From NCBI GenBank assembly GCA_029983675.1, contig JASBYY010000015.1, positions 1-54,021 on the forward strand: a DNA stretch of 54,021 nucleotides, given 5' to 3'. The position numbers and the translations under genes were made by a program. Origin of the DNA: Bacteroidales bacterium (GTDB lineage: Bacteria > Bacteroidota > Bacteroidia > Bacteroidales > F082). The notes under the pieces were generated by a model. The model did not search any database and was not told the DNA's origin. It saw nothing but the letters and a program-made list of their open reading frames with translations. Below, one piece after another: positions 17,114 to 26,097 of the stretch. The number at the start of each line of letters is the position of its first letter. The first letter of the stretch is position 1.

Positions 17114-17859
17114 TATTTGCTAAGTTGTTCACTGGTCTTTCCAAAACGACGCTCACGGTGCTGATAATCAATGATGGCATCGTACAAATCGTCCTTTCGG
17201 AAATCGGGCCAATATTTCGTTGTAAAATATAATTCGCTGTAAGCCAGTTGCCACAGCAGGAAGTTGCTGATACGTTCTTCGCCGCTGGTACGAACAAGAA
17301 GTTCCGGATCGGGCATTCCCGATGTGGACAAATAGGTGTCTATGGTTTGCTGTTCGATGTCCTGCGGTTTCAACAGTCCCGAAGCAGCATCCTGAGCCAT
17401 GCGGCGTGCTGCTTGGGTGATGTCCCAGCGTCCCGAATAACTCAAGGCGAGGGTCAAGGTCATACGTGTATTGCCACTCGTATTGGCGATAGCCTGTTGC
17501 AAATGTTCATAGTTGGATTTGGGCAGGCTTTGAAGGTCGCCGATGGCATTGAGCCGTATGTTATTCTTATTGAGCGTAGCGACCTCGGTACGGATGGTGC
17601 TTGCCAGCAACGCCATCAAACCGTTCACTTCCAATACCGGACGGTTCCAGTTTTCGGTGGAAAAAGCATATAAAGTCAAGTACGAAACGCCCAGTTCGGC
17701 AGCCGCCTCTGCCGTTTCGCGCACGGCGGTAATGGCATTCTGATGGCCAAACAAACGGGGTTTGCCGTGTTCCTTTGCCCAGCGGCCATTGCCATCCATG
17801 ATGACAGCGATGTGCTTGGGCAGCCGTTCCAAATCGATTTGTTCCCTCCGATTCATCAT
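17113..17859 (-). CDS. uppS: Isoprenyl (undecaprenyl) diphosphate synthase
   Basis: A 248-residue cis-prenyltransferase that makes the C55 lipid carrier for peptidoglycan and surface polysaccharide. It shows IAVIMDGNGRWAKEHGKPR with the catalytic aspartate, GH..A at the substrate pocket, YLTLYAFSTENWNRP, ALSYSGRWDI and the C-terminal DPELLVRTSGEERISNFLLWQLAYSE with the diphosphate-binding arginines. Length is normal. Its start overlaps the stop of the DUF6089 gene upstream (ATGA) and its stop overlaps bamA, so the three genes form one tightly coupled operon. Confidence 0.96.
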   Translation of the reverse strand: MMNRREQIDLERLPKHIAVIMDGNGRWAKEHGKPRLFGHQNAITAVRETAEAAAELGVSYLTLYAFSTENWNRPVLEVNGLMALLASTIRTEVATLNKNNIRLNAIGDLQSLPKSNYEHLQQAIANTSGNTRMTLTLALSYSGRWDITQAARRMAQDAASGLLKPQDIEQQTIDTYLSTSGMPDPELLVRTSGEERISNFLLWQLAYSELYFTTKYWPDFRKDDLYDAIIDYQHRERRFGKTSEQLSK

Positions 17860-18704
17860 TTCATCATTTTACATACATCATTACCCGGCAAATTAAAACG
17901 CCATGACAATGAGATACCTGCTATGCCAAACCAATCCTTATGCGCCGAATCGCCACGCTGCTGCCCCGGCTTGAAGTTGCCCGTCGGATCGGACAAATCG
18001 TATTCCTTACCGCCCGCCGTTACTTTTGGATGTTCTTCGGGATAAACTCCGCTGACATCGTCTAAATAATCAGTGAAAGTCTTGTGTAAACGCCATTCAA
18101 AGGTCATACACAAATGCTTTGACAAACTTGTTTTCAGTCCAAATCCGAAAACCATCGACAACCCGATGGGCTTATCACGCCCCAACATCTTTCTCCAATT
18201 TGACGTGTCCAAAGGGGCTGCTTCGGCCTGATGATCACGCAACTTGACAAGGCTATCACCCACTGCTGCATAGGGCGTATAATGAAACACCGAAAAGCCG
18301 CCCAACAAATAAGGCGAAAAGGATTTGTTGCGCTTTCCCGTGAAATATTCATAAAAGTTGAACTCCGCCATCACGCTGAGGTCATTCACCACGGTTTTCA
18401 CGTTCAAGCCACGCTCAGGGCGCCACTTGATGACCTCGTCGGATGCTTTCAGGCTGGTATGGGTATATTCAAGGCGAAATGCCCACCGCAGATTGTGGTT
18501 GTAACGCACCATGCCGCCATATTGCAAACTCGACTGGGCAAAATGTTTGGCAGGATTGATATCGCATATCATATAACCGATACCGACATGGGGGCCGATT
18601 TCAAGGGAGTGCGGTATTTCCACTTGGGCGTGCAAGGAGCTACCTGCATGGCTCAAAGTCATCATGCAGATGCAAATAAACATGAAGCGAAATCTCTTCA
18701 ACAT
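17856..18704 (-). CDS. DUF6089-family outer-membrane barrel protein
   Basis: A 282-residue protein starting MLKRFRFMF, with a signal peptide to about SLHAQ. It then has repeated amphipathic strands: LEIGPHVGIGYMICDINPAKHF, GGMVRYNHNLRWAFRLEYTHT, FSPYLLGGFSVFHYTP, GLKTSLSKHLCMTFEWRLHKTFTDYLDDVSGVYP and a terminal GISLSWRF. This is the DUF6089 pattern commonly encoded next to uppS-bamA in Bacteroidetes, probably an eight-strand outer-membrane barrel. Earlier in-frame ATGs (18740, 18788) were rejected. The one at 18788 falls inside the -7 box (18786-18793), and neither would begin with a signal peptide. Role unknown; an envelope assembly link is suggested by gene coupling. Confidence 0.88.
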   Translation of the reverse strand: MLKRFRFMFICICMMTLSHAGSSLHAQVEIPHSLEIGPHVGIGYMICDINPAKHFAQSSLQYGGMVRYNHNLRWAFRLEYTHTSLKASDEVIKWRPERGLNVKTVVNDLSVMAEFNFYEYFTGKRNKSFSPYLLGGFSVFHYTPYAAVGDSLVKLRDHQAEAAPLDTSNWRKMLGRDKPIGLSMVFGFGLKTSLSKHLCMTFEWRLHKTFTDYLDDVSGVYPEEHPKVTAGGKEYDLSDPTGNFKPGQQRGDSAHKDWFGIAGISLSWRFNLPGNDVCKMMK

Positions 18705-18785
18705 ATTGTCGTTCAAATATTTGTAAAGTCCTGCACGCATCAATCCGTTTCTTACCACGCATCCACACGTTTGAAAATCAGCGTG

Positions 18786-18793
18786 CAAATGTA
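18786..18793 (-). promoter_or_regulatory. -7 promoter box for the DUF6089-uppS-bamA operon
   Basis: TACATTTG on the minus strand, about 80 bases upstream of the chosen ATG at 18704. It decides the start by excluding the upstream ATG at 18788. Confidence 0.55.
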
Positions 18794-18821
18794 AGACTTT
18801 TTCAAATGTAAACGTAAGAAA

Positions 18822-19700
18822 TCAGTTTCTATTGTCCTTGCCCCACATGAGTTTATTTCTGATAGTGGCAAAAAAATCCTCTCCTTCCATACGTATCATG
18901 TTGATACAAAACGGTGCCTTGCGAACTGTCAGTTCTACGGAAGTGTCGAGGGTGCGAATTCTCGAATCCATGCTGAAGACAAAACGCTTTTCGCGGCCTT
19001 CAATTTGGATGCGAATGACACTATCGTCGCGAATGACGATAGGGCGCACCGTCAGGTTGTGCGCTGCAATCGGAGTGATGAGAAAATTGCGCGATGTGGG
19101 CGTGACGATAGGACCGCCGGCACTCAGCGAATAGGCTGTGGAACCAGTCGGGGTGGCCAACAAAATGCCGTCGCCCCAATAGGTGTTCAAGAAAACATCG
19201 TCAACAAATACTTTTATAGAGAGCAGCGAGTTCTCCGGATAACGAATGACACTCAACTCATTAAGGGCAAAATTCACATCGCCAAAGACATCATCAGGAG
19301 AAAGCAGTTCCAATAAAGTGCGTTTCTCAATGTGATAAGCACCTTGCATCACCTTATGAATGGCCTCCTCAATCTCGTTTTTCGGAATGCTGGAAAGAAA
19401 GCCCAAACGCCCCATATTGATGCCGAGAACCGGCAGTTCCGAATCGCGCACCAAAGGAACCGCATCCAGCAACGTACCGTCGCCTCCAATGGAAAGCATC
19501 AGGTCGGCGCAGGCAACAAGTCCCTCGTGGTTTTCAAATGTGCTGTGCTTGTATTGTGACGACATGCAAGGTGCGATTTGCTGCAAAAAAGGACGGTAAA
19601 CCGAAACTTCAGCGCCTGCAACTTGCAAATTATCAAGAAGATAACGCATATAAACATGGTTCTCTTCCGACAGGGCTTTTCCAAAAAGAGCGACTTTCAT
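18822..19700 (-). CDS. nadK: NAD kinase
   Basis: A 292-residue ATP-NAD kinase that phosphorylates NAD to NADP. It shows the signature LSIGGDGTLLDAVPLV, LGINMGRLGFLSSI, the second conserved NE segment (FALNELSVIR), the GDGILLATPTGSTAYSLSAGGPIV motif region and TPIAAHNLTVRP. Length is normal for the family. A -7 box (19719-19726) lies just upstream, so it starts its own transcript. The cytoplasmic enzyme is not functionally linked to the flanking envelope genes. Confidence 0.95.
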   Translation of the reverse strand: MKVALFGKALSEENHVYMRYLLDNLQVAGAEVSVYRPFLQQIAPCMSSQYKHSTFENHEGLVACADLMLSIGGDGTLLDAVPLVRDSELPVLGINMGRLGFLSSIPKNEIEEAIHKVMQGAYHIEKRTLLELLSPDDVFGDVNFALNELSVIRYPENSLLSIKVFVDDVFLNTYWGDGILLATPTGSTAYSLSAGGPIVTPTSRNFLITPIAAHNLTVRPIVIRDDSVIRIQIEGREKRFVFSMDSRIRTLDTSVELTVRKAPFCINMIRMEGEDFFATIRNKLMWGKDNRN

Positions 19701-19718
19701 CGGAATTCAGATTTTCGG

Positions 19719-19726
19719 CAAAGATA
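19719..19726 (-). promoter_or_regulatory. -7 promoter box for nadK
   Basis: TATCTTTG on the minus strand, 18 bases upstream of the nadK ATG at 19700. Confidence 0.65.
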
Positions 19727-19766
19727 GCTTTTTCTTCAAAAACAGCATTCCCTACGGCCATGGAAA

Positions 19767-20441
19767 TCACATGGTCAGATATTTGATAAACTCGCTGTAA
19801 CGCTGACGCAGGTCATCATTGTTGCCATGCTCGCTGAAAGAAGCTACAATATTGTAATTGAATCGGTTAAAGGATTGCAATATAGCAGAAATATCCACCT
19901 TGCTCACCTTGATGGAAACCATGATTTTAGTGGACTCGGGATCAGATTCCATGGTAAGGCTTAAAATCTTCGCATCATCTTCCTCCACAATACGTGCGAT
20001 CTCGGAAAGCATGTAATCGTTGGCACTCATTTCGAGCATGATGATACCGCCCGGCTCCATCACCGAATATGCATCGGTAAAATACCGAACGAGTTTCTGC
20101 TGGCCGATGGTTCCAAGGTAGTTGTCATACGCATCAAGAACGGGAAGCAGTGTCAAATTGTGCTGACCTATGATGCGCAACGCATCAAAAACATGCTGAT
20201 AATCATAAACAAAAGGCTGAAAAGTCACTGCCAAATCGCCCACCTTCATTTCCATATCGGAGCGATAGACATCGAAATTCGACACAAGGGCGACCAGCCT
20301 GCCTTCACGTACCAAAGGCAGATGCGCCACACAAATATCCTCCATGTATTCCAACGCATCCCGACAAGTGTCGTTCATTTCCAAAGGCACAACGCCATCT
20401 TGTATTAAATTCCTGACAATCATGTTATTATCATTATCCAA
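19767..20441 (-). CDS. CBS-domain protein with ACT-like C-terminus
   Basis: A 224-residue soluble protein. Two CBS motifs occupy about 8-125 (..CRDALEYMEDICVAHLPLVREGRLVALVSNFDV.. and ..VFDALRIIGQHNLTLLPVLDAYDNYLGTI), which usually bind adenine nucleotides. The C-terminal part (about 140-220, GGIIMLEMSANDYMLSEIARIVEEDDAKILS..) has the ACT-like betaalphabetabetaalphabeta pattern. It begins 25 bases downstream of rsgA and is probably its operon partner. It may sense adenylate or S-adenosylmethionine state, but its target is unknown. M7 is an alternative start. Confidence 0.88.
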   Translation of the reverse strand: MDNDNNMIVRNLIQDGVVPLEMNDTCRDALEYMEDICVAHLPLVREGRLVALVSNFDVYRSDMEMKVGDLAVTFQPFVYDYQHVFDALRIIGQHNLTLLPVLDAYDNYLGTIGQQKLVRYFTDAYSVMEPGGIIMLEMSANDYMLSEIARIVEEDDAKILSLTMESDPESTKIMVSIKVSKVDISAILQSFNRFNYNIVASFSEHGNNDDLRQRYSEFIKYLTM

Positions 20442-20465
20442 TCAAACATCTCGGAATCTTTCACA

Positions 20466-21401
20466 TCATGACCCCATCTTCATCGAATCATGGTCTTCGT
20501 CATTCATCATGCGCAGATAGTTCACATAACGCCATGCAGCAATGCCGCCGTTTTCAACAGCTTGCTTCACTGCACAACCCGGCTCATGCGTGTGGGTACA
20601 GTTGGCAAAGCGACAGTCGTTCATCAGGCTGCGCATTTCCGGGAAACGCTGTGCAAGTGTTTCCTTTTCAAGATCATACAACGCAAACTCTTTGATGCCG
20701 GGGGTATCGACAATCCATGCTCCAAAACCAAGACGGTGCATTTCGGCAAACGTAGTGGTGTGTTTCCCTTTGTCGTGAACATCAGAAATAGCTCCGATAC
20801 GCAGATTCAACGACGGGTCCAAAGCATTGACCAAAGCGGATTTTCCCACGCCGGAATGCCCGGAAAAAAGACATATCTTATCCTGCATCAATGCTTTCAG
20901 CTGTTCGCACTGAAACCCTGTCTTGGCCGAAACGCCAAACGACACATAGCCGATACCGGAATAATACTCGATTAGTTCGGCCATATCGCCAATCTGGTCA
21001 TCGTCATACAGGTCACACTTATTGAAAATCAGCGCCGAAGGAATATGGTAGGCCTCTGCCGTCACCAAAAAGCGGTCGATGAATCCCGTGGAAGTCCGGG
21101 GATGCTCGATGGTCGCCACCACTATGGCGAGATCGACATTGGCGGCGATGATATGCGATGCCTTGCTGAGATTGACGGATTTTCTGACAATCACATTATT
21201 ACGAGCAGCAATCCTTTTGATGACACCGGTTTCCTTGCCCTGTTCAAGTTCAAAACTGACAATGTCGCCCACAGCAACCGGATTGGTCGAGCGTAGCCCG
21301 TCAAGACGTATCTTGCCGCGCAAACGGCACTCCCACACCTTGCCATCACTGTCGATGACGATATACCAGCTACCCGTTGACTTGATGACCCTTCCTTCCA
21401 T
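20466..21401 (-). CDS. rsgA: Ribosome small subunit-dependent GTPase A
   Basis: A 311-residue circularly permuted GTPase that checks late 30S maturation. It has an N-terminal OB fold (about 1-75, IKSTGSWYIVIDSDGKVWECRLRG), the G4 motif FNKCDLYD ahead of G1 (FSGHSGVGKSALVN), G3 (VDTPGIKEF) and a C-terminal zinc finger with C..C.H.H..C (CRFANCTHTHEPGCAV). Length is normal. The -7 box (21409-21416) lies almost on the ATG, so the mRNA would be leaderless or nearly so. It is followed by the CBS gene. Confidence 0.95.
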   Translation of the reverse strand: MEGRVIKSTGSWYIVIDSDGKVWECRLRGKIRLDGLRSTNPVAVGDIVSFELEQGKETGVIKRIAARNNVIVRKSVNLSKASHIIAANVDLAIVVATIEHPRTSTGFIDRFLVTAEAYHIPSALIFNKCDLYDDDQIGDMAELIEYYSGIGYVSFGVSAKTGFQCEQLKALMQDKICLFSGHSGVGKSALVNALDPSLNLRIGAISDVHDKGKHTTTFAEMHRLGFGAWIVDTPGIKEFALYDLEKETLAQRFPEMRSLMNDCRFANCTHTHEPGCAVKQAVENGGIAAWRYVNYLRMMNDEDHDSMKMGS

Positions 21402-21408
21402 GAGATAG

Positions 21409-21416
21409 CAAAAATA
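21409..21416 (-). promoter_or_regulatory. -7 promoter box overlapping the rsgA start region
   Basis: TATTTTTG on the minus strand, ending 7 bases before the rsgA ATG (21401). Transcription would begin within a few bases of the start codon. Confidence 0.6.
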
Positions 21417-21484
21417 CGGATTTTTTCGCGAGCAGACTTCAAGAAGCGGATGATATGATCACAAAAATGAAAAATACATATTTC

Positions 21485-21527
21485 AACAAATCAGGCACAA
21501 TGCTTTTTGCTCCGTGCCTGATTTGTT
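21485..21527. repeat. Perfect 14-bp hairpin in a divergent spacer
   Basis: AACAAATCAGGCAC (21485-21498) is exactly complementary to GTGCCTGATTTGTT (21514-21527) with a 15-base loop. It looks like an intrinsic terminator but no gene end is nearby, since rsgA and the plus-strand barrel gene both point away from it. It may end an unseen small RNA. Confidence 0.7.
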
Positions 21528-21719
21528 TATAATAGGTGTTTTAGCACTTTTCGATTGTCATATAAACATTCAACGCGAAGTCCACATTATCTTCGCCATG
21601 AATGATGTTGGCGTATGGGACATTTTGCGGCTGAAAAATTTCACGTTATGTGTCCAAGCGGAGGTTGTTTCCATGAAAAACGTTTTTTATCCTTCCAGTT
21701 AAAATCCCTGGATTTTATC

Positions 21720-21727
21720 TAAATTTG
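21720..21727 (+). promoter_or_regulatory. -7 promoter box for the outer-membrane protein
   Basis: TAAATTTG matches TAnnTTTG, giving a leader of about 85 bases to the ATG at 21815. Confidence 0.5.
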
Positions 21728-21814
21728 CGGTCAAGGTTTCCCTTTCCGTGTCAAACAGACCTCGCACGGTCTGGGAATCTCGATGAAATCAGCAAAAACA
21801 GAGGTCTCCTTATT

Positions 21815-22486
21815 ATGAGAGCAAAAATGAAAAAGTTAATCACAGCAATCGCAATCATGGCAGCCATGTTCGTTGCCGAAAATGTTTCAGCACAATGGAA
21901 CGTCAGCTGGGACATCGCTCCTGAGGTTTTTACGACCAACATCCATAGCGACCCTACGGGAATGCCTTTGATCAACGTTAACAGCAAGAAAACTTACCTC
22001 GGGTATTTCGTAGGAGCAACTTACAACTTCAATCTCGTGGATAATCTTGGCATTGCCATAGGTGGCCAATTCAGATGGGACAGACAGCATAAGGCAAAAA
22101 GCATTTTTGGCCCATTGAAGCGCAGGCACATTGAGAACCTGTTCCTTTGCGACATTCCGGTGATGCTCAATTACGGCATCAACCTAAATCGGGACTGGAA
22201 AATCACGCCTTTCATCGGTCCAATGCTTTCCTATGGTCTCGGTGGCAACATCAAAATCTGCGACCAAGACTATAGCAACGCAACCACTTTCCCTTGGTAT
22301 GGCACCCATGACTGGGGGCATGACTACAAACGCCTGAACCTGTATGGTCTGGGAGGGGTGAGTTGTTCCTACAAGCAATTCAACCTTTCCATCGGTTACC
22401 GCTATGGCATCCTTGATTTGGACAAAGACGACATTTCAACGACCCACACTTCGGGATTTTTCGTTGGGCTGGGCTATACGCTCTGA
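21815..22486 (+). CDS. Predicted outer-membrane beta-barrel protein
   Basis: A 223-residue protein with a signal peptide (MRAKMKKLITAIAIMAAMF to SAQ, about 28). It then has alternating strands: LGYFVGATYNFNLVDNLGIAIGGQFRWD, LFLCDIPVMLNYGINLNRDWKITPFIGPMLSYGLGG, LNLYGLGGVSCSYKQFNLSIGYRYGILDLD, and a final FFVGLGYTL ending in an aromatic-position strand. This is the small outer-membrane barrel pattern (OMP_b-brl/PorT-like class). The start was placed at 21815 because upstream in-frame codons precede or overlap the -7 box. M5 (21827) is an alternative. It is monocistronic with a strong terminator. Function unknown. Confidence 0.85.
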   Translation: MRAKMKKLITAIAIMAAMFVAENVSAQWNVSWDIAPEVFTTNIHSDPTGMPLINVNSKKTYLGYFVGATYNFNLVDNLGIAIGGQFRWDRQHKAKSIFGPLKRRHIENLFLCDIPVMLNYGINLNRDWKITPFIGPMLSYGLGGNIKICDQDYSNATTFPWYGTHDWGHDYKRLNLYGLGGVSCSYKQFNLSIGYRYGILDLDKDDISTTHTSGFFVGLGYTL

Positions 22487-22513
22487 AACAAATAGAATCT
22501 CTTTTGATACCTC

Positions 22514-22556
22514 GCAAAACAATCTTGCGGTATTTGCAAGATTGTTTTGCTTTTTT
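22514..22556 (+). terminator. Strong intrinsic terminator
   Basis: GCAAAACAATCTTGC (22514-22528) pairs perfectly with GCAAGATTGTTTTGC (22536-22550) around a seven-base loop and is followed by six Ts. It ends the outer-membrane protein transcript. Confidence 0.94.
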
Positions 22557-22704
22557 GGCAGAAATGCCCAATCGAAAAACATTGTTTTGTTTGTTTTACG
22601 CATTCCCAAATTGAGATTGAAAATGGCCACAGGAAACAATCGTAAAGAAAACACTTTCAGGAAAAAGCAAACCGAACCAGAACCCATGGAGGAGATGCCT
22701 TCCC

Positions 22705-22950
22705 TTACTCCACCACTTCCATGTCATCGCCATAAATAGCTACCGTCACGTTTCGGCCCGGTCGGGGCACATAAGTGGTTTCAAAACGGACAGAGGAGGA
22801 CGACAGGCATGCGCTAATGTCTTTTCCTGTTTCGACAAGTATTCGTTCAGAGCGAACTTCAGTGCAACTGTTTTGCAAAAGCACCATTGCGACCAAGGTG
22901 ACAGCCGAAGCGGCAACACCAATCAGCAAGTCATGTAATATGGGTTTCAT
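22705..22950 (-). CDS. Small membrane-anchored protein, unknown function
   Basis: An 81-residue protein starting MKPILHDLLIGVAASAV. It has one N-terminal hydrophobic segment (about 5-26) followed by QNSC, which is close to a lipobox but has Q at the -3 position. The rest is a polar stretch with an ETTYVPRPGRNVTVAIYGDDM segment. The start was chosen because the upstream in-frame extension to 23103 lacks any signal-like features. It has no recognised family. It lies between converging and codirectional genes, downstream of dprA by about 180 bases. Confidence 0.55.
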   Translation of the reverse strand: MKPILHDLLIGVAASAVTLVAMVLLQNSCTEVRSERILVETGKDISACLSSSSVRFETTYVPRPGRNVTVAIYGDDMEVVE

Positions 22951-23130
22951 TATTGAGTATGTATTGATGATTTTCAAAATAATCAGCTTAATCAGCTCAT
23001 TATCAATGCAAAAATCATGCAATTTATCGAGATAAGCCACGCGAAAACCATAGCGTTTCGTAAAAGGCATTCTCTTCCTTTCCGAAAACAAATCCACTGT
23101 CATCCAAAAGCAAATGTTTGCACGAAATCC

Positions 23131-24231
23131 CTAACAACGCTGGTAGCGTTTGCCCGGCAATGCCATCAGAATGCCGTCAAACTCAAGGTTCAGCAGCAAA
23201 GCGGCCAATTTGGTCGGTGAAAATTCAGTTTTCACAATAATATCATCGATATTGACAACCTGTTCCTTCTCAAAACAATCCATCACCCGTTTTTCATCCT
23301 CGCTGAACTCTCGAAACAGCACAGATTGCACTTCGGTTTTTCGCGGCGTGTCCCAACGCATGATGTAGCGCAAATGGGCGACATCTTCCATCAGATTGGC
23401 ACGGTTGATACGGATCAAGTGGTTGCAGCCTTGACTGTAAATATCCATCACTCGGCCCGGATAGGCGAACACGTCGCGGTTGTATGAATTGGCTAACTCC
23501 GCCGTAATCAGCGAGCCACCTTTCAGGGCTGACTCAATGACGACAACGGCATCGGACATCCCTGCAATGATACGGTTGCGCCTCGGAAAATTTTCCCTAT
23601 CGGGCTGGCTGCCGCTCATACACTCGGTCAACAACCCTCCGTTTTGCAGCATCTCCTCGGCAAGGTCTCGATTATCGGAAGGATAGACCGTTTGCATGCC
23701 GCACCCCATCACGCCCACCGTGGGAATACCGTATTTCACCGAGCTACGGTGCGCCACCGCATCAACGCCATAAGCCAAACCGCTAACAACAAGCACATTG
23801 TCATCGGAAAGATCCTTCACCAACTGCTCACAGTTGGCTTTGCCATAATCCGTGATGTTGCGAGTTCCGACAATCGCCACCACACGATCGGCGTTTAAGT
23901 CGGCATTGCCTTTGTAATACAGCATGATGGGGCTGTCGTCGCAATGCGACAAACGCTGCGGATAGTCTTCATCCTGATAAAACAAAGGACGGATGCCATG
24001 GTCTTCTATAAAGCGGATTTCTTCTTCCGCCCTTTTCAGCACGCTTTTCGAGCAGATGGCTTCGATGGCGGGTTCACGTAAACCCGCTATTTTTTTGAGA
24101 GCAGCACGTTTTTCCTTGAAAATCGCCGAAGCACTGCCGCAATACGCCACAAATTTCTTACCTCCGATATCGCCGATACCGGGGAGCAAGGTCAGGCCGA
24201 TTTGATAAAGCAGTTCTTCGTTCATTTTCAA
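23131..24231 (-). CDS. dprA: DNA processing protein DprA
   Basis: A 366-residue DprA/Smf protein that loads RecA on incoming single-stranded DNA during natural transformation. It has an N-terminal helix-hairpin-helix-like part (TLLPGIGDIGGKKF), then the Rossmann-like core (about 75-290) with VAIVGTRNITDYG, VVSGLAYGVDAVAHR, GVMGCGMQTVYPSDN, FPRRNRIIAGMSDAVVVIESALKGGSLITAELA and GCNHLI. A C-terminal winged-helix segment (about 305-366) follows. Length is normal. It follows lepA by 71 bases on the same strand. DprA is common in non-competent bacteria, so it does not prove competence. Confidence 0.95.
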   Translation of the reverse strand: MKMNEELLYQIGLTLLPGIGDIGGKKFVAYCGSASAIFKEKRAALKKIAGLREPAIEAICSKSVLKRAEEEIRFIEDHGIRPLFYQDEDYPQRLSHCDDSPIMLYYKGNADLNADRVVAIVGTRNITDYGKANCEQLVKDLSDDNVLVVSGLAYGVDAVAHRSSVKYGIPTVGVMGCGMQTVYPSDNRDLAEEMLQNGGLLTECMSGSQPDRENFPRRNRIIAGMSDAVVVIESALKGGSLITAELANSYNRDVFAYPGRVMDIYSQGCNHLIRINRANLMEDVAHLRYIMRWDTPRKTEVQSVLFREFSEDEKRVMDCFEKEQVVNIDDIIVKTEFSPTKLAALLLNLEFDGILMALPGKRYQRC

Positions 24232-24302
24232 CGGACAGGCATGTTACAGTTTCGTTTCAGCAACCATGACAAACTTTCGGAACCGCTTGTCATGCGAGGA
24301 AT

Positions 24303-26090
24303 TTAGTCGAGTTTGAGCACCGCTAAGAAAGCCGACTGCGGTACTTCGACACTACCGATTTGGCGCATCCGCTTTTTACCCGCTTTCTGCTTCTCAAGCA
24401 GCTTGCGTTTGCGCGAGATGTCGCCACCGTAGCACTTTGCCGTCACGTCCTTGCGCACTTGGCGCACGGTTTCGCGGGCGATGATCTTAGAGCCAATGGC
24501 GGCTTGTATGGCGATGTCGAACTGATGGCGCGGTATGAGTTCCTTCAACTTTTCGCACATGCGGCGGCCAAAATCGTAGGCATGGTCGCGGTGGATAAGG
24601 GTTGACAAGGCATCGACCGACTCTCCGTTGAGCATGATGTCGAGTTTCACAAGGCTGGCTTCCTGATAGCCTGCCACATGGTAATCGAATGAGGCATAGC
24701 CTTTTGAAATGGATTTCAGCTTGTCGTAAAAGTCAAAGACGATTTCACTCAACGGCAACTGGAAAGTCAGTTCCACACGATCGGTTGAAATGTAAACTTG
24801 GTTTTTCAAGATGCCTCGCTTTTCGATGCAGAGGGTCATGATGGGACCGGTAAACTCGTTCTTCGAAATGATCTGAGCCAAGATATACGGTTCCTCGACG
24901 TGATGAATCTTCGTAGGTTCCGGCAGACCGCTGGGGTTGTGCACCTCCACCATGATGCCGTCGGTACGGAACACTTTGAACGAGACGTTAGGCACCGTAG
25001 TGATGACATCCATGTTAAACTCGCGGTCCAGACGCTCCTGAATGATTTCCATGTGCAATAAGCCCAAAAAACCGCAACGAAAGCCGAAGCCGAGCGCTGC
25101 TGACGATTCAGGCTCCCAAACCAACGAAGCATCGTTGAGCTGCAATTTTTCAAGCGAAGCACGCAACTCCTCGTAATCGTCGGCATCGACTGGATAGATA
25201 CCCGCATACAGCATGGGCTTGACATTTTCAAAGCCCGCAATCGGTTCAAGGCATGGATTTTCCACATGGGTGATGGTGTCGCCCACCTTGACCTCGCGCG
25301 AGGTCTTGATGCCTGATATGATATAACCCACATCGCCTGCCGAAAGATCCGCCTTTGGCATTTGCTTGATTTGCAGCACGCCTATTTCGTCAGCGTTGTA
25401 TTCTTTTCCCGTAGCAAAAAACTTCACAAGGTCATTTGTGCGAATCTGACCGTTGAAAATGCGGAAATAAGCGATGATGCCGCGGTACGAATTGAACACG
25501 GAATCGAAAATCAAGGCTTGAAGTGGCTTGTCGGGATCTCCCTTAGGCGAAGGAATGCGTTGCACGATGGCTTCGAGCACCGCCGGTACGCCATCACCTG
25601 TTCGCGCACTCACTCTAATGATATCCTCGGCCTTACAGCCAAGCATATCGATTATCTGGTCTTCCACCACATCCACCATGGCGCTGTCCATGTCGATTTT
25701 GTTCATCACAGGAATGATTTCAAGATCGTGCTCAATGGCAAGATACAGGTTCGAAATGGTTTGTGCCTGAATGCCTTGAGTGGCATCCACCACCAGCAAA
25801 GCGCCTTCGCAGGCCGCAATAGACCGCGACACCTCGTACGAAAAGTCAACGTGACCGGGGGTGTCGATAAGGTTCAAGGTGTAAATCTCGCCTTCGTGCT
25901 CATACTTCATCTGTATGGCATGGCTCTTAATGGTAATGCCACGCTCGCGTTCAAGGTCCATGCTGTCGAGCACCTGATTGACCAATTCTTTTTCATTCAC
26001 CGTCTTGGTGAGTTCCAAAAGGCGATCGGCCAAGGTCGATTTGCCATGGTCGATGTGCGCTATAATGCAAAAGTTACGTATGTTCTTCAT
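24303..26090 (-). CDS. lepA: Elongation factor 4 (LepA)
   Basis: A 595-residue translational GTPase that acts on stalled or mis-positioned ribosomes. It starts MKNIRNFCIIAHIDHGKSTLADRLLE (G1), then RGITIKS (G2), DTPGHVDF (G3), NKID (G4) and SARTGDGV (G5). It ends with the LepA-specific C-terminal domain (ITARETVRQ-like IIARETVRQVRKDVTAKCYGGDISRKRKLLEKQKAGKKRM). The start is the ATG directly after a -7 box. An in-frame extension to 26207 would run through the promoter and is rejected. Confidence 0.97.
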   Translation of the reverse strand: MKNIRNFCIIAHIDHGKSTLADRLLELTKTVNEKELVNQVLDSMDLERERGITIKSHAIQMKYEHEGEIYTLNLIDTPGHVDFSYEVSRSIAACEGALLVVDATQGIQAQTISNLYLAIEHDLEIIPVMNKIDMDSAMVDVVEDQIIDMLGCKAEDIIRVSARTGDGVPAVLEAIVQRIPSPKGDPDKPLQALIFDSVFNSYRGIIAYFRIFNGQIRTNDLVKFFATGKEYNADEIGVLQIKQMPKADLSAGDVGYIISGIKTSREVKVGDTITHVENPCLEPIAGFENVKPMLYAGIYPVDADDYEELRASLEKLQLNDASLVWEPESSAALGFGFRCGFLGLLHMEIIQERLDREFNMDVITTVPNVSFKVFRTDGIMVEVHNPSGLPEPTKIHHVEEPYILAQIISKNEFTGPIMTLCIEKRGILKNQVYISTDRVELTFQLPLSEIVFDFYDKLKSISKGYASFDYHVAGYQEASLVKLDIMLNGESVDALSTLIHRDHAYDFGRRMCEKLKELIPRHQFDIAIQAAIGSKIIARETVRQVRKDVTAKCYGGDISRKRKLLEKQKAGKKRMRQIGSVEVPQSAFLAVLKLD

Positions 26091-26097
26091 TGCGCGG

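Larger units (their letters stand above)
21402..21814. other. Divergent intergenic region, rsgA / outer-membrane protein
   Basis: A 413-base spacer. It holds the rsgA -7 box (21409-21416), a long perfect hairpin (21485-21527) and the -7 box for the downstream plus-strand gene (21720-21727). The short open frame 21514-21702 begins inside the hairpin arm and shows no protein-like pattern, so I do not call it. Confidence 0.6.

Noticed and set aside
21514..21702. Short plus-strand open frame in the rsgA spacer
   Set aside because: It begins inside a perfect hairpin arm and has no homologue-like pattern.
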